A program made the translations under genes and the position numbers. From NCBI GenBank assembly GCA_002343325.1, contig DDSG01000026.1, positions 1 to 17,052 on the forward strand: 17,052 nt of DNA. The letters are read 5' to 3'. A model generated the notes under the pieces. That model ran no database searches. It was not told the origin of the DNA and saw nothing but the letters and a program-made list of their open reading frames with translations. Every line of letters starts with the position of its first letter. Position 1 is the first letter of the stretch. Below, piece after piece: positions 13,609-17,052 of the stretch. The stretch comes from Phycisphaerales bacterium UBA2396 (lineage in GTDB: Bacteria > Planctomycetota > Phycisphaerae > Phycisphaerales > UBA1924).

Positions 13609-13633
13609 TCGGGCTGCGGGCACGCCGGCCCGA
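13609..13633. terminator. Short inverted repeat between convergent genes
   Basis: TCGGGC (13609-13614) pairs with GCCCGA (13628-13633) across 13 nt, within the 55-bp gap between the PAS-LuxR gene and the anti-sigma gene. The placement suits a shared terminator, but the stem is short and no T-tract is present. Confidence 0.3.
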
Positions 13634-13649
13634 GCGAAGGGAGCTCGCG

Positions 13650-14810
13650 TTATCGCAATTCGATCACGACGGGCACCGCGATCCAGGCGCTCCACTGGGC
13701 CGGAGGCTGTGTCCACCAGAGCAATGACTCGGGCGTCAACGCACGCGCGGGAGACGAGGCAAGGATCGGCCGGTCGGCCTCGGCAAACTCGACCTGCCCG
13801 AGCCGATCGGCGAGGGTTTCCTCGAGCGCCCGCAGCGCCTCGGCGGAAGGGGCGACCGACGCGAGGGAGACTTGTTCGAGCCGCTCGGGCTTGCGCCAGC
13901 GGAGCATCTCGCGGGCCGATTCATCGAGCCCCTGCATCGGGATCTTCCAGTCGTCGCCGGCGAAGGCGGGTCGCGGCTCGGGTGTGCCGGGTGATGGCTG
14001 GGGGTTGGTCAGTGCCGCGGCAAACTCGGGCGGTGCGCTGGCCGCGATCGTCCAGACGCGCGAGGGCTCGCGTCGATCGGCGAGAGCCGCCAGGCGATCC
14101 GAGACCTTGCCGTTCTCGCGGCTGACCACGCGCACGACCAGCCGACCTTCGCGAGCGAGCGCCAAGGCACGGTCGTACTCGCTGCTGCGGGCCTCGCTGG
14201 GGAGCATCGGGATCACGACGCCGCCCGCGACCCGAGTGCCCGACGCGCCCTCGGAGGCGAGGATCAGCGGATTGGCGGGTGAGGGCGAGGGGTTGTCGGT
14301 CGATTCGGTGTGATCGTTCGAAATCGGGGCCTGATCGATGGCCAGCGGGCCCATGTCGGGACGCGGCTGTGTTGGGTCGCCCCCGGCCGCGATCGTGCCG
14401 TTGTTGGGCGTGCCACCCGACATCACGCGCACGCCGACATAGACGCCACCCACGGCCGCCAGGAGCATCGCCGCGGCGGCGGCGGCCATGCGGCGCGGAG
14501 CGGTCCAGAAGGCGGGGCGACGAGGAACAACCACGGAGACCGCCAGCCCCTCGGTTCGTTCGCCCACGAGCCGAAGGTTCTGCAGGGCATCGCGCTGGGC
14601 CCGAGCCAAGGCGCGGTCGATGAGATCACTGGGGGCCGAGACTTCGGGCAGAGAGGCGAGCAGGGCGCGGTCGGCCCGCATGCCCGCGACGAGCTCCGCG
14701 AGGTGGGGAGGGAGCGAGTCAAGGTCGCCCGGCGCGGGGGCCGACTCGGCGAGCGCCAGCAGCGCCGCTTCGTCCAGGCCGTCGGGGATCTGTCTCGGGT
14801 CGTACTTCAC
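13650..14810 (-). CDS. Putative membrane-anchored anti-sigma factor
   Basis: A 386-residue single-pass protein. Residues 1-105 are cytoplasmic-like and acidic or Ala/Leu-rich. A membrane segment lies at about 108-128 (MAAAAAAMLLAAVGGVYVGV). The rest, about 255 residues, is predicted outside the membrane, with a Pro/Ser/Thr-rich linker at 135-185. Its ATG overlaps the stop of the ECF sigma gene (ATGA at 14807-14810), the usual coupling of a sigma factor and its inhibitor; the assignment rests mainly on this. The zinc-binding HxxxCxxC motif of ZAS anti-sigma domains is absent. It may use a different fold or be a periplasmic sensor rather than an inhibitor. Confidence 0.72.
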   Translation of the reverse strand: MKYDPRQIPDGLDEAALLALAESAPAPGDLDSLPPHLAELVAGMRADRALLASLPEVSAPSDLIDRALARAQRDALQNLRLVGERTEGLAVSVVVPRRPAFWTAPRRMAAAAAAMLLAAVGGVYVGVRVMSGGTPNNGTIAAGGDPTQPRPDMGPLAIDQAPISNDHTESTDNPSPSPANPLILASEGASGTRVAGGVVIPMLPSEARSSEYDRALALAREGRLVVRVVSRENGKVSDRLAALADRREPSRVWTIAASAPPEFAAALTNPQPSPGTPEPRPAFAGDDWKIPMQGLDESAREMLRWRKPERLEQVSLASVAPSAEALRALEETLADRLGQVEFAEADRPILASSPARALTPESLLWWTQPPAQWSAWIAVPVVIELR

Positions 14811-15499
14811 CGTCGCTGCTCGTCCAGTCCGGGCGTCGAGCGCCCTCGTGGTTCCCTCGCTGTGATCGAAGCGGCGCCGGAGCGTCGCCTCGCATGAACC
14901 TCCACCGCCTCCCTCAGGGCCGCCCTCGCACGGAAGAGCCTGCTCTTGACCGTGCCCACGGCGATTCCGAGGACCTCACCGATCTGCTCGTAGTCCAGAC
15001 CCCGCTGATCGCGCAAAAGAAGGATCACGCGTTGTTCGGGATCGAGGCTCGAAAGGGCCGCGAGCATCTGCTCCCGGTCCTCCTTCTCTTCGACGCTCTG
15101 CGCGGCGGACTGTTCCCTCGATTGTGAGAGAGAAGTGCCCAGCGACGATTCTCGGTCCCCGGAAGGTGTGGGCGACGGCGCATCCAGACTGCCGTGCCGG
15201 CGGAGCTTCTCGGAACGCAGCTTGGACAGGCAGACGTTGATCACGATCCGCGTCATCCAGGTGGTGAACGACGCACGCCCGTCGTAGCTGTCCAGCCCGT
15301 GAATGACCTTCACGATCGCGTCCTGCAGCAGATCGGCCGCCATCTCGCGGTCGTGGACAACACGCAAACAAAGACCGAACATACGGTGGTGGTGGCGTTG
15401 GAGCAGTTGGGCCAGAGCGGCCTGGTCGCCGCGGCGGCCTGCCTCGAGCAGGGTGCGGTCGTCGGGCTCGGGGGCGCTGGGGCTCATGGGCCGGGGCAT
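14807..15499 (-). CDS. ECF-type RNA polymerase sigma factor
   Basis: From ATG at 15499 this is a 230-residue sigma-70-family protein. The sigma2 region is at about 14-100 (DRTLLEAGRRGDQAALAQLL, then MAADLLQDAIVKVIHGLDSY and RASFTTWMTRIVINVCLSKL). A charged linker of about 50 residues follows, then sigma4 at about 152-198 (LDPEQRVILLLRDQRGLDYE, then IGEVLGIAVGTVKSRLFRAR). The start is uncertain. ATG at 15487 is also possible. The frame stays open to a TTG at 15691 and would add a Pro-rich 64-residue extension. I prefer 15499 because homology begins just after it. The stop overlaps the anti-sigma ATG. An ECF-type element at 15704-15730 suggests the gene is autoregulated; if so, the message has a leader of about 200 nt or uses the upstream start. 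Confidence 0.9.
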   Translation of the reverse strand: MPRPMSPSAPEPDDRTLLEAGRRGDQAALAQLLQRHHHRMFGLCLRVVHDREMAADLLQDAIVKVIHGLDSYDGRASFTTWMTRIVINVCLSKLRSEKLRRHGSLDAPSPTPSGDRESSLGTSLSQSREQSAAQSVEEKEDREQMLAALSSLDPEQRVILLLRDQRGLDYEQIGEVLGIAVGTVKSRLFRARAALREAVEVHARRRSGAASITAREPRGRSTPGLDEQRR

Positions 15500-15703
15500 C
15501 CTAGCCGGTCGGCCGCCCCGTCTGGGGTTGGGGCCCAGCAGCCAACTGATCCAGCGTTCGACGGTTGGGTTGCGTCGGGCCACCGGGCGGGAGGGTACCC
15601 CGGGCGCGGGCGATCCCGGGCCGAGCGGGGCCGGCGGGAGGGGATCGTCGGGGGCCGACGGAGGGGTTGTTCGGCCTGCTGAGTGGTTCAACGACCCCCC
15701 GGT

Positions 15704-15730
15704 TCGACGCGTTGACCCCCGCCGTGTTCA
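15704..15730 (-). promoter_or_regulatory. Candidate autoregulatory ECF promoter upstream of the sigma factor gene
   Basis: On the minus strand, TGAAC (15730-15726), exactly 16 nt, then CGTCGA (15709-15704). This matches GGAAC-N16-CGTCGA upstream of the secretin-like gene in spacing and in ten of the eleven fixed bases. ECF sigma factors commonly activate their own operon. The element points toward the sigma gene, and transcription would begin near 15697. Confidence 0.55.
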
Positions 15731-15814
15731 CAAATCCACCGGATCCTCCACGATGGCATGTCGAGTCGAGCGAACGACTTGCGGCCCGGGCTGGGAAATC
15801 ACGCTGCACCGAGC

Positions 15815-15833
15815 CGTGGAGGGGTGCTCCACG
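15815..15833 (+). repeat. 7-bp inverted repeat 35 nt before purB
   Basis: CGTGGAG (15815-15821) and CTCCACG (15827-15833) form a perfect stem with a 5-nt loop. It may be an operator or leader hairpin for purB; there is no direct evidence for either. Confidence 0.3.
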
Positions 15834-15868
15834 AGGACCAAACAGGCGGTCTTCCCATACGCTCCGGC

Positions 15869-17052
15869 ATGACCCAGTACGACACGTACACCTCGCCCCT
15901 CGCCGAGCGGAACGCCAGCCGGGACATGCTCAGGCTCTGGTCGCCCAGGCACAAGTTCAACACGTGGCGGCGGATCTGGCTCGCCGTGGCCGAGGCGCAG
16001 CACGAGATGGGGTTGCCGGTCTCGATGGAGCAAATCGAGGAGTTGCGGGCGGTCGTCGAGCGGAAGAACCCCGACGGCACCGTCGGCATCTCCGACGCCG
16101 AGATCGAGGCGGCCAGGCGGCACGAGCGCGAACTGCGGCACGACGTGATGGCCCACGTGCACGCGCTGGGGGACGTGTGCCCCGGCGCGAAGGGGATTGT
16201 TCACCTAGGGATGACGAGCCAGGATGTGGTGTGCAACGCGGATGCGATCATCATCGATGCGTCGCTCTCGCTGGTGTGGACCAAGATCGCCCGGCTTGTC
16301 GTCGGATTTGGTGAGCAGGCGAGCCGCTTTGCCCGGCTGCCCACGCTGGGATTCACGCATTATCAGCCCGCCCAGCCCGTCACCACGGGGAGGCGCTGCG
16401 CGGGGTGGGCGTACGAGGTTCATCTTGCGGGACAGGCGTTGTTTGGTGCTTGGGAGAAGTCCGCCTTCAGGGGGTTCAAGGGAGCAACGGGAACTCAGGC
16501 TTCGTTTCTTGCCCTGTTCGCGGGCGACCACGCAAAGGTGGATCGATTCGAGGGTCTCGCGCTCCGGCGGCTGTACGGCCGGGACTGCGCGGGCATGACC
16601 CATGTGATCTGCGGGCAGACGTATCCCCGCGTGACGGACGCGATCCTGTTGGCGGGTCTGTCGAGCGTCGCGTGCGTGCTGCACAAGATCGCCACCGATA
16701 TCCGCCTGCTGTGCAACCGCAAGGAGATCGACGAGCCTTTCGAGGACAAACAGATCGGCAGCAGCGCGATGCCTTACAAGCGCAACCCGATGCGGTGCGA
16801 GCGGGTCTGCGGCCTGACGCGGTTTGTGATGAACCTGGTGGGCAACGCGTACGACACGGCGGCGACGCAGTGGCTTGAGCGCACGCTCGACGACTCGTCG
16901 AATCGGCGGCTGTCCCTGCCCGAGGCGTTCCTGGCCCTCGACGGCGCGCTCGATCTCATGCACAACGTGGCGGGCGGGCTGGTGGTGCACGAGGCGACGG
17001 TGCGGAAGAACCTGATGGCCGAGCTGCCCTTCATGGCCACCGAGAACATCCT
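15869..17052 (+). CDS. purB: Adenylosuccinate lyase, 3' end beyond window
   Basis: Fumarase/aspartase-superfamily enzyme that releases fumarate from SAICAR and from adenylosuccinate in purine synthesis. The frame is open from ATG at 15869 to the edge (394 full codons). Signatures are HLGMTSQD at 112-119, THYQPAQPVT around catalytic His164, a KGATGTQASF segment, and the flexible loop GSSAMPYKRNP at 297-307 with the catalytic Ser. The extended N-terminus (YTSPLAERNASRDMLRLWSP) and GSSAMPYKRNPMR resemble the animal-type ADSL subgroup rather than the shorter Bacillus type. No clear ribosome site precedes the ATG. The family is normally about 450-480 residues, so some 60-90 are missing. Confidence 0.93.
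   Translation, partial: MTQYDTYTSPLAERNASRDMLRLWSPRHKFNTWRRIWLAVAEAQHEMGLPVSMEQIEELRAVVERKNPDGTVGISDAEIEAARRHERELRHDVMAHVHALGDVCPGAKGIVHLGMTSQDVVCNADAIIIDASLSLVWTKIARLVVGFGEQASRFARLPTLGFTHYQPAQPVTTGRRCAGWAYEVHLAGQALFGAWEKSAFRGFKGATGTQASFLALFAGDHAKVDRFEGLALRRLYGRDCAGMTHVICGQTYPRVTDAILLAGLSSVACVLHKIATDIRLLCNRKEIDEPFEDKQIGSSAMPYKRNPMRCERVCGLTRFVMNLVGNAYDTAATQWLERTLDDSSNRRLSLPEAFLALDGALDLMHNVAGGLVVHEATVRKNLMAELPFMATENI

Larger units (their letters stand above)
15500..15868. promoter_or_regulatory. Divergent region between the ECF sigma gene and purB
   Basis: These 369 bases separate the two divergent starts. Part of them (15500-15691) could be an N-terminal extension of the sigma factor on the minus strand. 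They also contain the ECF-type element at 15704-15730 and a 7-bp hairpin at 15815-15833. No other gene is convincing. Confidence 0.55.

Noticed and set aside
1..17052. Mobile element, defence island or biosynthetic cluster
   Set aside because: No transposase, integrase, terminal repeats, CRISPR repeats, toxin-antitoxin or cluster genes were found. The genes are mainly housekeeping and regulatory.

Overview
This is a GC-rich bacterial window, most consistent with a planctomycete, probably a Phycisphaerae-like lineage. That placement is an inference from gene style: a small Cys4 zinc-ribbon membrane protein, a stand-alone secretin N-domain protein, an ECF sigma/anti-sigma pair and LuxR-type regulators. 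No rRNA, tRNA, CRISPR array or transposase was seen. Both edges cut genes. The first 22 bases look like sequencing adapter, so the left edge is probably a raw contig end.

Left block (1-3401, minus strand): a hypothetical CxxC protein, an intrinsic-type terminator, then rsmD (with an acidic insertion) followed closely by a truncated UvrD/PcrA-type helicase. A gene-free, comparatively AT-rich region (3402-3753) carries inverted repeats and precedes a plus-strand run: a LuxR-type regulator, then psd, pssA and a DPP-IV-like lipoprotein peptidase. These last three are tightly packed (1-bp gap, then a 4-bp ATGA overlap). psd and pssA together give phosphatidylserine and phosphatidylethanolamine synthesis.

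Middle block (8515-11939): a strong hairpin separates the peptidase from a convergent gene for a striking 280-residue protein. It is built almost only of Asn, Phe, Gly, Thr, Pro, Trp and Tyr, with 14 FG dipeptides and seven TPW motifs. Divergent from it is an exported secretin-N0/STN-like protein with a poly-Gly/Gln linker. A zinc-ribbon membrane protein and a bacterial PH-domain membrane protein follow.

Right block (11942-17052): a LOG-family nucleotide phosphoribohydrolase (minus), a PAS-LuxR regulator (plus), an ECF sigma factor overlapping its putative membrane anti-sigma factor (minus), and purB running off the right edge. The sigma gene and the secretin-like gene share a matching upstream element, (G/T)GAAC-N16-CGTCGA, in the correct orientation. 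This suggests an autoregulated ECF regulon that includes the secretin-like gene.

Strand composition changes inside the peptidase gene near 7.7 kb: the plus strand is C-rich to the left and G-rich to the right, whichever strand is coding. This resembles a replication-linked skew switch.
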